Shown one piece after another: positions 17,905-27,166 of a stretch of 64,000 nucleotides of DNA. This DNA comes from Arthrospiribacter ruber (GTDB lineage: Bacteria; Bacteroidota; Bacteroidia; Cytophagales; Cyclobacteriaceae). Made by a program: the position numbers and the translations under genes. The DNA is taken from the NCBI RefSeq assembly GCF_019343195.1, contig NZ_RPHB01000003.1, positions 124,001 to 188,000 on the forward strand, read 5' to 3'. The notes under the pieces were generated by a model, which worked only from the letters and a program-made list of their open reading frames with translations, was not told the DNA's origin and ran no database searches. How positions within the stretch are numbered: position 1 is the first letter of the stretch; every line of letters begins with the position of its first letter.

Positions 17905-20481
17905 ATGAAACCGAAGATTTACCTCCTCCTGTTTTTTGCCTTTTTTCTGGCAGTAAACTCCTGCAAAGACGTGGAAGAACCTGATCTGCCACCAATCATT
18001 GATAATCCGGATCCCGATCCTGACCCAGACCCTGATCCACAACCCACCGATTATCCCACCATGGATATCAATGTGGTTTTTCCCGAGAATGTCAGTCCCG
18101 ACCTGGAAGGTGCCAAGGTGATCGGAGCATTCAAGGAGCATCCGCTACAGGGCAGCAGTTCCAAAGTATTCGTGCCACAGGGAAAAAGCCAGCTGGCCTT
18201 TCTTCAGGACAAGGATGACAATATACTTTTACTCGGCTTTATCAATGACAAAAACAAAACCCTCAGCATTCAGTCTTCGGCAGAAGCTTTAGCTTTCATA
18301 GGGCTCGGCGGATTTACCCTGCCTTCTTCTGTGCAGGAAAAATACCCCGATGAAGCTGCAAGTCTTTCGGGAATGGATGAGTTCAAAAAGAAACTGGCCG
18401 AACTATATGTAAGCGACAATAAGCTTTTTCAAACTGAAAAATTCATGTCTGCTTTGGGTGAATTTGTTAAACCCTACTATGAAAAAGGGGAGGAAATAGA
18501 CATCCGGGCCAGACAGGTCAACGTGGATCCCACCGGGTATAAAAGTGGGATCCAGGTTTTCGAGAATGACTTCCAGTCGGTATTGATCAGAAACCAATAT
18601 CTCCGCGCTGCCCATGCATTTATGTACAAGCTTTCCTTCAAGGATAAAGAAGGGAAAAAGACAGAGCTGTTCAAGTCTGAGAATTTCAACCAGTCCAGCA
18701 GTCCTGAAATAATCAGCGAAACCCCCATAGATGCAGCCAACAAGTCCGGAGGAATTATCGGCGTAATTGCCGATCACCTCGCAGGAAACGGGCTTGAGGT
18801 ATTTATGAAAGAGACAGGCCCTATTTCCATCCCCTTAGGGGCAAATGAATCAGAAGCTGAATATGCGGTTCGATTGGTTGGCCCCACATTTGGGAACAGC
18901 GCACAGAACAGGATGACTACCAAAGAACTGGAAAAGTATACCGAGATGGCTATACAGACATTTCTAGTGGAAGCACTGATCCCGGCTATAGGATATTTTA
19001 TTAACAATAATATCAAAATAGATGGAGACGAGGGATGGCCTTTGGAAATGATGAATTCCGCAACCACTTCGTTTATAAACGGATACCCTGAGATCGCCAA
19101 AAAGGTGGAAGAAGGACAGTATAGGGAAGCCCTGAAGGAATCATTGGAGAAGCTTTTTATTGATCCTTTGCAGGATGCAGTAGCTGACAAGGCCAAAAAT
19201 CAATTACTGGACATGATTTTTTCTAGATATGCCAAAGATCCTGAGTTCGGTAATTTATATGACACCAAAGACCTGCAGACCAAAAGTCGGACTGCTAAAT
19301 TCTTAAAGGCTTTTGATCTGATTGAGAAAGCATTGGGATTTTGGGATGCTGGCAGATTGATGGCACACCTGACCAATGCAAGGCCCGTAGAGCAGTTTCT
19401 GGTGACAGCAAGGGAGCATGATATCAAACTTCTTCCAAAAACCCAGTCAATCACTGCACTTTCCAATCAAGAATTTACTGTGGAGACTAAAACGGAACTC
19501 AGCGATGGACAGGCATTTCTATACAAGTGGTCGACTTCAGGCACCTACGGTAATATAAGAGATAATCTGGGCAATACCGGCAAAGAAATCGAAAATGGGC
19601 AGAAGACTATAACTTATCGGTCCGACAAGGCAGCTGTACCAAATGATGCCAAGGAAACCATATCAGTGCAGGTATTTGTGAAGCAAGGACCTAATGAAAC
19701 CAAAATTGGAGAGGCATCCTCTACCTTGACAATCAAACCGGCAAGATTAGTACTTAAACCTGATGGAATCACCTTATCCGGAAAAGAAAAGCAATCGCTA
19801 GCATTATATGTGGAATGGTTAAGTGGAACCCCTTTTGAACAGGAAGAGTTTTTTGAATATAGATATGAATGGTCAACACCCGGTCAATACGGTATGTTTG
19901 AGGGCAAAACTACCGCAATCACCACCCAAAGACCAAGACTTACTTATCAGGCACTTGATGAGGATGTGGAAAAAGCAGAGGAAAGTTTAAAAGTGGACAT
20001 CTACATGAGAAGAAAAGATGGAGGTGATTGGTTCAAATACCATACAGCCGAAGGCAAGGTCAACATCGAAAATGATGAAAAACTGAAAATACTTCACCTT
20101 CCTATTCAGATATCCACTTACCGCCATGCTTTAGCAAATACTAATGGTTATACCAGTATCATGAATGTTTCTTTCCCAAAAAGTGATGAATATGAAGAAT
20201 ACTCAGTAAGGCTTTATGGTTTTAGGCGGCAATTGAGCCCATCTTTAGAAGGTGTCTCCGGTTCTTGGCAAGAGGGAAAAGACATGCCAAGTAGATTCAA
20301 CATGGCAGCATTTTTAGGACAAAATCTATTCGGTGTCAGTTATCCATCTGACCGGGTAGGCATCATGGTCTATACTGGAAGCAAAAGCTGTCCATTAAGT
20401 CATGGTTGTCCTTCTGATGATACTATTGCCTTTTTGAGTTCACTTGGAGGCATGGTGGAAGTCAAAATCAAGTTGAAATAA
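17905..20481 (+). CDS. large variable surface lipoprotein, paralog 3
   Basis: An 858-aa member of the same family with the paralog 1 leader (Cys20, NSCKDVEEPD) and DP linker. The first ~170 residues are nearly identical to the other two; the helical body then diverges at many positions while keeping length and landmarks (GNGLEVFMKETGPISIPLGA, EFGNLYD, HDIKLLP). Two Ig-like units (YKWSTSGTYG, YEWSTPGQYG) and a variable ~130-aa C-terminal domain with EEYSVRLYGFRRQ and a terminal VEVKIKLK follow. A pair of cysteines in SCPLSHGCPSD has a counterpart in paralog 1 (SCFIDDGCPND) but not in paralog 2. It is the oldest-looking divergent copy, so the array probably grew by at least two duplication events. 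Confidence 0.85.
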   Translation: MKPKIYLLLFFAFFLAVNSCKDVEEPDLPPIIDNPDPDPDPDPDPQPTDYPTMDINVVFPENVSPDLEGAKVIGAFKEHPLQGSSSKVFVPQGKSQLAFLQDKDDNILLLGFINDKNKTLSIQSSAEALAFIGLGGFTLPSSVQEKYPDEAASLSGMDEFKKKLAELYVSDNKLFQTEKFMSALGEFVKPYYEKGEEIDIRARQVNVDPTGYKSGIQVFENDFQSVLIRNQYLRAAHAFMYKLSFKDKEGKKTELFKSENFNQSSSPEIISETPIDAANKSGGIIGVIADHLAGNGLEVFMKETGPISIPLGANESEAEYAVRLVGPTFGNSAQNRMTTKELEKYTEMAIQTFLVEALIPAIGYFINNNIKIDGDEGWPLEMMNSATTSFINGYPEIAKKVEEGQYREALKESLEKLFIDPLQDAVADKAKNQLLDMIFSRYAKDPEFGNLYDTKDLQTKSRTAKFLKAFDLIEKALGFWDAGRLMAHLTNARPVEQFLVTAREHDIKLLPKTQSITALSNQEFTVETKTELSDGQAFLYKWSTSGTYGNIRDNLGNTGKEIENGQKTITYRSDKAAVPNDAKETISVQVFVKQGPNETKIGEASSTLTIKPARLVLKPDGITLSGKEKQSLALYVEWLSGTPFEQEEFFEYRYEWSTPGQYGMFEGKTTAITTQRPRLTYQALDEDVEKAEESLKVDIYMRRKDGGDWFKYHTAEGKVNIENDEKLKILHLPIQISTYRHALANTNGYTSIMNVSFPKSDEYEEYSVRLYGFRRQLSPSLEGVSGSWQEGKDMPSRFNMAAFLGQNLFGVSYPSDRVGIMVYTGSKSCPLSHGCPSDDTIAFLSSLGGMVEVKIKLK

Positions 20482-20504
20482 AAGCTGCGATACTGTATTT
20501 CTCC

Positions 20505-20534
20505 AAACCCGAAGGAACAATCCTTCGGGTTTTT
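20505..20534 (+). terminator. rho-independent terminator after paralog 3
   Basis: AACCCGAAGGA pairs perfectly with TCCTTCGGGTT around an ACAA loop, followed by T4. It closes the array before the alanine racemase gene. Confidence 0.9.
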
Positions 20535-20577
20535 ACCTTTTTATATGTCAGAGAGCAAAATTTTATAATTTTAAAGC

Positions 20578-21732
20578 ATGCAGCATACCTCATATATCGA
20601 AATCAGTAAATCTGCTTACGCCAAAAACATAGATTTTTTAAGATCTGAAGTCGGTAAAAAAACAGAAATCTCAATAGTCGTCAAAGGCAATGCCTACGGA
20701 CATGGCATTGAAAATATTGTGCCCTTGGCAGAGGAAAACGGGATACGGCACTTTAGCACCTTCAGTTCGGATGAAGCCTTTAGGGTGTACAATTCCAGCC
20801 TTCACAATTCTCAGGTGATGATCATGGGAATGCTGGAAAATGCTGACCTCGAAGAAATTACCCTTAAAGGAATCAGTTTTTTTGTATTTGAATTTGATAG
20901 GCTTGAGGCTGCGATCAGCACCGCTAAAAAGCTAAAGAAAAAAGCCAAGGTCCATATAGAAGTAGAAACAGGGTTTCACCGTACTGGATTTGAATGGGAA
21001 GACAGGGAAAAGCTTGCAAAGATCCTCCAGGAAAATCAGGACTGTCTGGACCTAAAGGGCCTCTGTACCCATTACGCCGGGGCAGAAAGCATCAGCAATT
21101 ACGTGAGGGTAAGAAGGCAGATCAAGGAATACAAAAGGTTTAAAAAATGGTTTTCGGCCCAAAGACTTATATTTGAAAAATACCACACGGCCTGTTCAGC
21201 TGCCACGCTTAGTTATCCTGAAACCGTTATGGATATGGTAAGGATAGGAATAGCCTCTTATGGGCTTTGGCCTACCATGGAAACCTATATGTACCGTTTT
21301 CAATCACTTCCTGAAAACAACAAAAATCCGCTCAAAAGACTGATATCCTGGAAAAGCTCTGTCATGAACACCAAAAAGGTGGACATGGGTGAATTTATTG
21401 GCTATGGTTCCAGCTACATGGCACCTCGTAATATGAGCATTGCCTTGGTTCCCATAGGATATGGCCATGGATATAGCCGCTTGTTGAGCAATCAGGGAAA
21501 GGTGTTGGTCAGAGGAAAAATGGTAACGGTGGTAGGAACAGTTACCATGAACAGTATCGCAGTGGATGTAACAGATGTAGAGGATGTGAGCAAAGGAGAT
21601 GAAGTGGTGATCATTGGCTGTCAGCAGGATAAGGAAATTACAGTGGCCTCCTTTGGGGAATCCACCCAGCAGGTCAATTACGAACTGCTTACTAGACTGC
21701 CGCTAGATATACCCAGAAAAGTAGTGGATTGA
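20578..21732 (+). CDS. alr: alanine racemase
   Basis: A 384-aa fold-type III PLP enzyme that interconverts L- and D-alanine for peptidoglycan. ATG 20578 opens straight into the TIM-barrel domain. The PLP-binding lysine is in VVKGNAYGHG (Lys36), the family signature. The C-terminal beta domain carries GYGSSYMAP, with the expected catalytic tyrosine region, and GTVTMNSIAVDVT, which corresponds to the usual VGRVCMD segment. Length is normal for the family. The usual His-Arg-Gly region is covered by HYAGAES. It follows the lipoprotein array on the same strand but behind a terminator, and converges with the sensor kinase gene with only 6 nt between stops. Confidence 0.93.
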   Translation: MQHTSYIEISKSAYAKNIDFLRSEVGKKTEISIVVKGNAYGHGIENIVPLAEENGIRHFSTFSSDEAFRVYNSSLHNSQVMIMGMLENADLEEITLKGISFFVFEFDRLEAAISTAKKLKKKAKVHIEVETGFHRTGFEWEDREKLAKILQENQDCLDLKGLCTHYAGAESISNYVRVRRQIKEYKRFKKWFSAQRLIFEKYHTACSAATLSYPETVMDMVRIGIASYGLWPTMETYMYRFQSLPENNKNPLKRLISWKSSVMNTKKVDMGEFIGYGSSYMAPRNMSIALVPIGYGHGYSRLLSNQGKVLVRGKMVTVVGTVTMNSIAVDVTDVEDVSKGDEVVIIGCQQDKEITVASFGESTQQVNYELLTRLPLDIPRKVVD

Positions 21733-21738
21733 TTTTTC

Positions 21739-24700
21739 TTATACTGCAACCCTTTCTACCTCATGCTTTGAAAGTGAAATATGAAATGTACTGCCCTCAC
21801 CCGGAGTACTCTCGGCCCAGATGTCTCCCGCATGTTTTTTGACGAATTCTTTGCACAAGAGCAGTCCTAAACCTGTTCCAAAGTCGCTTTTTTTCCCTTG
21901 GCTTTGATCTTCTGATAGATCAAAAAGTCCTTTTAATACCTCTTCTGCCATGCCTCTTCCATAGTCCCTAACAGAAATGACCACATTTCCGGACATTTCC
22001 GTAGCAGATATTTCTATTTTAGATCCCTGCCTGGAAAATTTAATGGCATTTGACATCAGGTTCCTGAGAACGGTTAAGATCATATTTTTGTCTGCACAAA
22101 TGTGAATGTCTTTGGGGCATGATTTTTCCAGCTTGATCTTTTTGTAAAGTGCTTGGGGAGAGGCCATGGACAGTGCCGTATCCAATAGCTTATCCAATTG
22201 CACCGGTTCAGCCTTTAGTTCATACATTTTTATTTTTTGGCTGGCCCACAGCAATAAGTTCTCGAGTAAGTTGTGGGTGTTTCTGGACACATTCAGCAAA
22301 TGCTTGATATACGTGAGTTGTTCGGAATTCTGACTGTTTTCAAACTCTTCCTCCAATATTTCCAAATAGCCGATGATGGAGATGAAAGGATTTCTGAGGT
22401 CGTGTCCAATGATAGAAAATAGTTTATCCTTTTCCTGAATATGCTTCTTAAGCTCACTGTTGGTATGCTTAAGCAAAGTGGTCCTTTCCTCCACCTTTTT
22501 TTCCAGCTGTTTATTCTGTTTTTTGATAGATTGAACGCGAAGCCTGAACAACCCTAGGATAAGCGCAATAGAGAAGAGGGTGGCCAAAGCTATAAACCAA
22601 AGCGTTTTCCAAAATGGCGGAGCGATCTTAATGATCAACGAGGATCCTGTTTCATTCCAAATCCCATCATTATTGGCTGCTTTGACTTTGAAAATATAGG
22701 TGCCGGGATCCAAGTTGGTGTAAGTGGCATTTCTCTGGTTTCCCACATAGTTCCATTCCTTTTCAAATCCTTCCAAAATATAGGCATACTGGTTCTGTTC
22801 GGGATGGGTAAAATTCAAAGCAATGAAATCGAAACTCAGCACATTTTCTTTGTAACTCAAACTCAATGTGTCTGTCATACCTATGTGCTTTTGCAAGAAT
22901 GATCCCTGATCTCTAAAGTTGACGGACTTGTTGAAAATTTTCAGGTCGCTCAGATAGACAGGAGGGGCGTATGGGTTGTATTGAAGACTGGATGGATCAA
23001 AAAGATTGAAGCCATTCAGCCCTCCAAATAGCAACTCTCCTTTTTTTGTCTTTAATACGGCATACCGGGAAAATTCATTTCCCGAAAGCCCGTCATTTTT
23101 GTCAAAATTAACGAACAACTCCCTTTCAGCGTCAAACCTCGAAATTCCTTTGATGGTGCCGATCCAAAGATAGCCTTCATTGTCCTCAACGATGGAATTT
23201 ATTTCATTGATTGGAAGCCCATCCTTTTCACGGTAAGTCTTAAAATCGTCAGTTCGGGAGTTGTAGCGTGAAAGGCCTCTATCTGTAGCTATCCAAACCC
23301 TCTTTTTACTGTCTTCAACAATGTGTCTGATGGTATTTCCAGGAAGACTGTAGGGATGCTGCTCTGAGGCGAAATAGTTTATGAACTTGATATTTCCTTT
23401 TTGGCCTTTGTTGATTTTGCTCAAACCTGCCTGAGTACCTACCCAAATGTGGCCCTTGGAATCCTCCATGATCCTAACGGGCATATTGGAGGAGATACTT
23501 TCAGGATCGTTTTCATCATGGGAAAAGAGTTCCAGACGTGCATTTTTTCGGTCATAGCGGTACAGTCCCTCATTCAAAGCTGCTATCCAGATGAATTCTG
23601 CATCAAAATGTACATCGAAGACATTTTTGATTGGATGGCTTGAGTTTTGAATATATTCGTTGAAGAGCTGGAATTCGCCTTTTTGTTGGTCTTTCAGCAC
23701 ATGAAGTCCTCCTGCCCAAGTGCCGACCCATAACCTTCCCTCTTCATCTTCTTTGAGACAGATCACAGCGTCTGAACCTAGGGATTTGGGGTTTTTGGAA
23801 TCGTGTCTAAATGCTGTAAATGTACCTTCTTCTCTATTGAAGTAATTGAGACCGCCACCATCCGTAGCAACCCACACATTGCCCTCCTTGGTTTCCAAAA
23901 AATCCCTGATGATGTCATTGTTGAGGCTGTTGGGATGAAGTGGGTTTTTGAAATAATGGGCAAATTTAGAGGCATAAGGGTCCGCAAGGTTGATTCCCGA
24001 ATGTGCCGTACCCACCCAATACCTGCCTTGGGCATCCTGAAAAATATTCCAGACGGAATTGTGGGTGAGGCTATGGGGGTTTTTTGGATCATGGAGATAG
24101 CGGACAAAAGAGTCACTTTCTTTTTGGTATAGGTGAAGGCCCCCATTTTCATTGCATGACCAAAAGTTTCCAAGGTTGTCTGGGTAAAGCCTGTAAATGT
24201 TATTGTTATAAAGACTTCCCGGATCTTCCTGGCTATGGGTATAGCGGACAAAAACAGTTTTTCCCTCTGCTTTTTGCATCCTGTTGAGTCCGGCATTTCT
24301 GGTACCGGCCCATAGTCGACCATCTTGATCAAACGCTACTGTACGTACATCATCCGAACTGATTGACCCTATATCATCCTTAAGGTATCTGTGGAAGTTG
24401 ATTTCATTCTTTTCAGGATCTAGCTCCACCAATCCTTGATTTGAAGTGGCCAGCCAAAGGGAGCCCTCCGGGCCAAAAGCCATGGACTGTATGTTTGTGA
24501 TTTTATCGGTGTATTGAGGAACAAAAGTCTGTGTCTTTTCATCCAGCAAAAACAGTCCAGAGCCTATGCTTGAAGCCCAGATCTTTCCTTCACGGTCTTC
24601 CAAAATGGTATTGGTCAGGTTGCTTTCTCCAAATTTGATCTTAAAGTCAGAATTCAGCTTATACCTTACAAAATCATCTGTTTCCCTAACATACCTCCCT

Positions 24701-25056
24701 ACTCCATCTCCTGTACCTACCCATAGCCGCTTTTTTTTGTCTTCCATCAAAGCGCCGATAAAGTTGTCATTGATGCTATTGGGGTCTTCGGAAGTGGTAT
24801 ATACCTTGAAATCCAACCCATCATACCTGTGTAAGCCACTGTACGTCGCAATCCACATGTAGCCAAAGCTGTCCTGATAAATGCCTGAAATGCGGTTATT
24901 GACCAGACCTTCTGAAATCCTTTGGAACTTCAATTCCGGAATGTTTTTTGGTGATTGGCAAAAAGCAGGGTTTACCAAAATGTGCAGGCATATAGCCAGC
25001 AGGAAAATTGCGGGGGAGGTATCTAAGCACAATTTATGGAACAGCTTTCTTTCCAT
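21739..25056 (-). CDS. sensor histidine kinase with Reg_prop beta-propellers and Y_Y_Y domain
   Basis: An 1105-aa sensor. After a signal sequence (~15-34), about residues 40-740 form two beta-propellers of repeated blades such as GYMWIATYSGLHRYDG and GHIWVGTQAGLSKIN. A Y_Y_Y domain (~750-830, with AYILEGFEKEWNYVG) is followed by one membrane helix, a coiled coil, HisKA with GHDLRNPF (His885), and HATPase with LRNLMSNAIKFS, DYGRGM and GTGLGLLLCKEF. This is the layout of Bacteroidota hybrid two-component systems that sense oligosaccharides, but the usual receiver and AraC domains are missing: the protein ends just after the ATPase domain. It must therefore signal to a separate regulator, and none is adjacent. 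No polysaccharide locus adjoins it. Confidence 0.92.
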   Translation of the reverse strand: MERKLFHKLCLDTSPAIFLLAICLHILVNPAFCQSPKNIPELKFQRISEGLVNNRISGIYQDSFGYMWIATYSGLHRYDGLDFKVYTTSEDPNSINDNFIGALMEDKKKRLWVGTGDGVGRYVRETDDFVRYKLNSDFKIKFGESNLTNTILEDREGKIWASSIGSGLFLLDEKTQTFVPQYTDKITNIQSMAFGPEGSLWLATSNQGLVELDPEKNEINFHRYLKDDIGSISSDDVRTVAFDQDGRLWAGTRNAGLNRMQKAEGKTVFVRYTHSQEDPGSLYNNNIYRLYPDNLGNFWSCNENGGLHLYQKESDSFVRYLHDPKNPHSLTHNSVWNIFQDAQGRYWVGTAHSGINLADPYASKFAHYFKNPLHPNSLNNDIIRDFLETKEGNVWVATDGGGLNYFNREEGTFTAFRHDSKNPKSLGSDAVICLKEDEEGRLWVGTWAGGLHVLKDQQKGEFQLFNEYIQNSSHPIKNVFDVHFDAEFIWIAALNEGLYRYDRKNARLELFSHDENDPESISSNMPVRIMEDSKGHIWVGTQAGLSKINKGQKGNIKFINYFASEQHPYSLPGNTIRHIVEDSKKRVWIATDRGLSRYNSRTDDFKTYREKDGLPINEINSIVEDNEGYLWIGTIKGISRFDAERELFVNFDKNDGLSGNEFSRYAVLKTKKGELLFGGLNGFNLFDPSSLQYNPYAPPVYLSDLKIFNKSVNFRDQGSFLQKHIGMTDTLSLSYKENVLSFDFIALNFTHPEQNQYAYILEGFEKEWNYVGNQRNATYTNLDPGTYIFKVKAANNDGIWNETGSSLIIKIAPPFWKTLWFIALATLFSIALILGLFRLRVQSIKKQNKQLEKKVEERTTLLKHTNSELKKHIQEKDKLFSIIGHDLRNPFISIIGYLEILEEEFENSQNSEQLTYIKHLLNVSRNTHNLLENLLLWASQKIKMYELKAEPVQLDKLLDTALSMASPQALYKKIKLEKSCPKDIHICADKNMILTVLRNLMSNAIKFSRQGSKIEISATEMSGNVVISVRDYGRGMAEEVLKGLFDLSEDQSQGKKSDFGTGLGLLLCKEFVKKHAGDIWAESTPGEGSTFHISLSKHEVERVAV

Positions 25057-25631
25057 CTTATCACTGGGTTATTTTGGGGTTGTCAGGCGCTTTATTATCC
25101 AATTTACTTTAGGGAATTGGCTTGTCTGCCTTATTATTTGGAGGCAATGTATATAATAATTTTTATACTACCTATACCTCTGGATTCGCATTATATACCG
25201 CTTTAATTCTTGTTTTTCAGGAATTTATAAAGATTGACACGATAAACTAAATATTGGAAAAATACTATTTTTCAAATTTAACTTTAGGATCAACTTAAAG
25301 TTATTTACATGAAGCATTTTTGTATATACCAAGTGAAGCAGGCGTTTTTTTTGCCACTGTTTATTTTTCAAAAATTTCACTTGGATTAGGGATTGAATTA
25401 ACCCGGTTCCATCAAAAAAAATTAAATAATTTTTTCAATTTTTTAAGCTTTCCTCTATTTCGAATAAATGTTTATGAGTATCCGCTAATTTGAAAAAGTA
25501 GGACTAATAACGTGTTGAATTCATCTAACTGCGCTGTGGACAGTCACCATAGACTTTCCATTGGATCATGCTTGATTTTTTCCTCAACAAATACATCCCA
25601 TTTTTCAACATCGCCCGGAAAAGTCAAAGCA
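25057..25631. other. AT-rich intergenic region, no gene seen
   Basis: Holds the promoter region of the minus-strand sensor kinase and the downstream end of the amidohydrolase gene. It is rich in poly-A/T runs around 25260-25500 and no conserved reading frame, hairpin terminator or window repeat was found. Confidence 0.6.
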
Positions 25632-26768
25632 TCACTTATAGTGAATCTCCTGGGCAATCTCCCAAAACATGTTTACTCCTGTAGGTATCAACTCATCCGG
25701 AAAATCAAAATTTGGTTCATGCAGTTGAGGCTGCTTTTTTCCAGACCCCAATCCAAACAACAGGGTCTTGGTATTAGCTGAAAACAAACCGAAATCCTCT
25801 GACCAGCGGAAGGGAATTCTGATATGCTTCACTTTTAGCTTAAGTTTCTTTGCAGCTTCATTGCCATATTCCCAAGCGTCCGGATCATTGTGGGTGGCAG
25901 CAAATCTTTCTGTGTATTCAAAGCTTATTTCCAGTCCGTATTCTTTGGCAATCTGGGTGCAGAGTTTTTCTGCATAAGCCACCAAAAGATCTCTTGTTTC
26001 ATCTTCAAAAGCCCGTAATGTAGCGCAGACAATTGCATCGCCCGGAGTAGTCCCGAATGCCATTTCCCCAAGCTGGGCATGGATCACCGTCACTAGTGTA
26101 AATTTTTTCATGGCATCAGGTAGCTTCTCTAGCCCTACGATGCACTTTGACATGGCTTCGGCCGGGGAATTACCGGCCTCTGGATGGGCCGAGTGTGCGT
26201 TCCTTCCTTTCAGCTTGATTTTCATCCCCACTGAGGCTGCTGCAAAAGCTCCCTTTTTGATCACAATCTGATGCTTGTCATATCCTGGAAGGTTGTGCAG
26301 GGCAAATGCTACATCAGGATGGATCTTGTGAAACTTCTTGTCAGCAAGGACCGCCTGCGCACCTTCCCCCGTTTCTTCTGCTGGCTGAAAAAGCAGCACT
26401 ACTTTCCCCTTATGTGGCCTTTCTTGTGACAATTTCATCCCCAATCCGCTTATAATGGCCATGTGGCCGTCATGTCCACAGGTGTGGGACTTTCCCTGAT
26501 TCTTGCTGATATGCTCTATATCGTTGTCTTCCAGGATGGGCAAGCCGTCCAGTTCACAGCGGAACAAGCTGGTAGGCCCCTCTTCTTTTCCTTCAAAAAT
26601 AAATGCAAGACCAGTCCCCCCCAATCCCTCTAGGACTGTATCAGGTTGAAGTTCACTGAAAAAATCCAGTACCCGTTTGGCCGTCTCCTTTTCTTTGCCG
26701 GAGACTTCTGGATACTGATGAAGTGTTTTTCTAAATGCAGTGACTTGCTTAATTTCGGACTTGTTCAT
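25632..26768 (-). CDS. M20 family amidohydrolase (hippurate/IAA-amino acid hydrolase-like)
   Basis: A 378-aa metallopeptidase. ATG 26768 (MNKSEIKQ) is preferred to an upstream in-frame ATG because the family normally begins just before the FRKTLHQYPEVSG helix. Metal-site motifs are present in order: HTCGHDGHMAI, LLFQPAEETGEGAQ with the catalytic Glu-Glu, and FALHNLPG. The dimerisation (lid) domain follows with GRNAHSAHPEAGNSPAEA. The family cleaves N-acyl amino acids such as hippurate, N-acetyl-diaminopimelate or IAA conjugates; the exact substrate cannot be told from sequence. No signal peptide, so cytoplasmic. It is a single-gene unit. Confidence 0.9.
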   Translation of the reverse strand: MNKSEIKQVTAFRKTLHQYPEVSGKEKETAKRVLDFFSELQPDTVLEGLGGTGLAFIFEGKEEGPTSLFRCELDGLPILEDNDIEHISKNQGKSHTCGHDGHMAIISGLGMKLSQERPHKGKVVLLFQPAEETGEGAQAVLADKKFHKIHPDVAFALHNLPGYDKHQIVIKKGAFAAASVGMKIKLKGRNAHSAHPEAGNSPAEAMSKCIVGLEKLPDAMKKFTLVTVIHAQLGEMAFGTTPGDAIVCATLRAFEDETRDLLVAYAEKLCTQIAKEYGLEISFEYTERFAATHNDPDAWEYGNEAAKKLKLKVKHIRIPFRWSEDFGLFSANTKTLLFGLGSGKKQPQLHEPNFDFPDELIPTGVNMFWEIAQEIHYK

Positions 26769-26967
26769 GATCTGTAGGTTTTGATTAAAAAGAGGATATG
26801 AATCCAAAAACAGTTAAAAATCACCGCAATGATTGTTCCTGAATTCATTTTTTTCATGTTGCTCTATTCTATTTCGGTTGTTTTTTTTAGCCTGAACTTC
26901 AGAATACTTACAATTTTGACAGAACTTTTTTATATTCAAAACTGCTAACCTTTAAATCCATTTGAAA

Positions 26968-27144
26968 ATGACAACAGAACAAAAATCAGCGATCGAAAAA
27001 GAAATAGAGGGACTCAAAGCTATCCTTACAGGTGACATGTTTCAGGACATGGAGACCCGAGACAAAATACACAACCTTGAAATGCAGCTCAAGGGTGTAA
27101 AACCAATGGACAGTCACTTTGATTGTATCGGCTGCGGAAGCTGA
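26968..27144 (+). CDS. 58-aa protein with C-terminal DCIGCGS motif
   Basis: ATG 26968 is taken as start; a TTG two codons earlier is in frame. The protein is a charged helical hairpin (about 5-45, with EKEIEGLKAIL and IHNLEMQLKG) and a tail ending FDCIGCGS. The CxxC tail resembles a metal-binding or redox hook. I recall similar small conserved proteins in Cytophagales but cannot name a family. It has its own terminator just downstream and is flanked by ~200 bp of upstream AT-rich DNA, so it is an independently expressed small gene. Confidence 0.65.
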   Translation: MTTEQKSAIEKEIEGLKAILTGDMFQDMETRDKIHNLEMQLKGVKPMDSHFDCIGCGS

Positions 27145-27166
27145 CCATTCTCCGAATCATGCCTAC

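Larger units (their letters stand above)
12520..20481 (+). repeat. tandem three-gene paralog array
   Basis: Three ~2.57-kb genes in direct orientation at spacings of 2697 and 2688 bp between starts. Long stretches of paralogs 1 and 2 are identical at nucleotide level with only scattered changes, implying recent duplication or ongoing conversion. The repeats are long enough to recombine, so copy number is likely to vary between strains and may collapse in short-read assemblies. Confidence 0.9.

Noticed and set aside
15217-20481. CRISPR-like or satellite reading of the repeated DNA
   Set aside because: The repeats are whole paralogous genes with no short spaced repeats.
21739-25056. Several plus-strand frames of 60-110 codons opposite the sensor kinase
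   Set aside because: Antisense shadows of the repeated propeller coding sequence.
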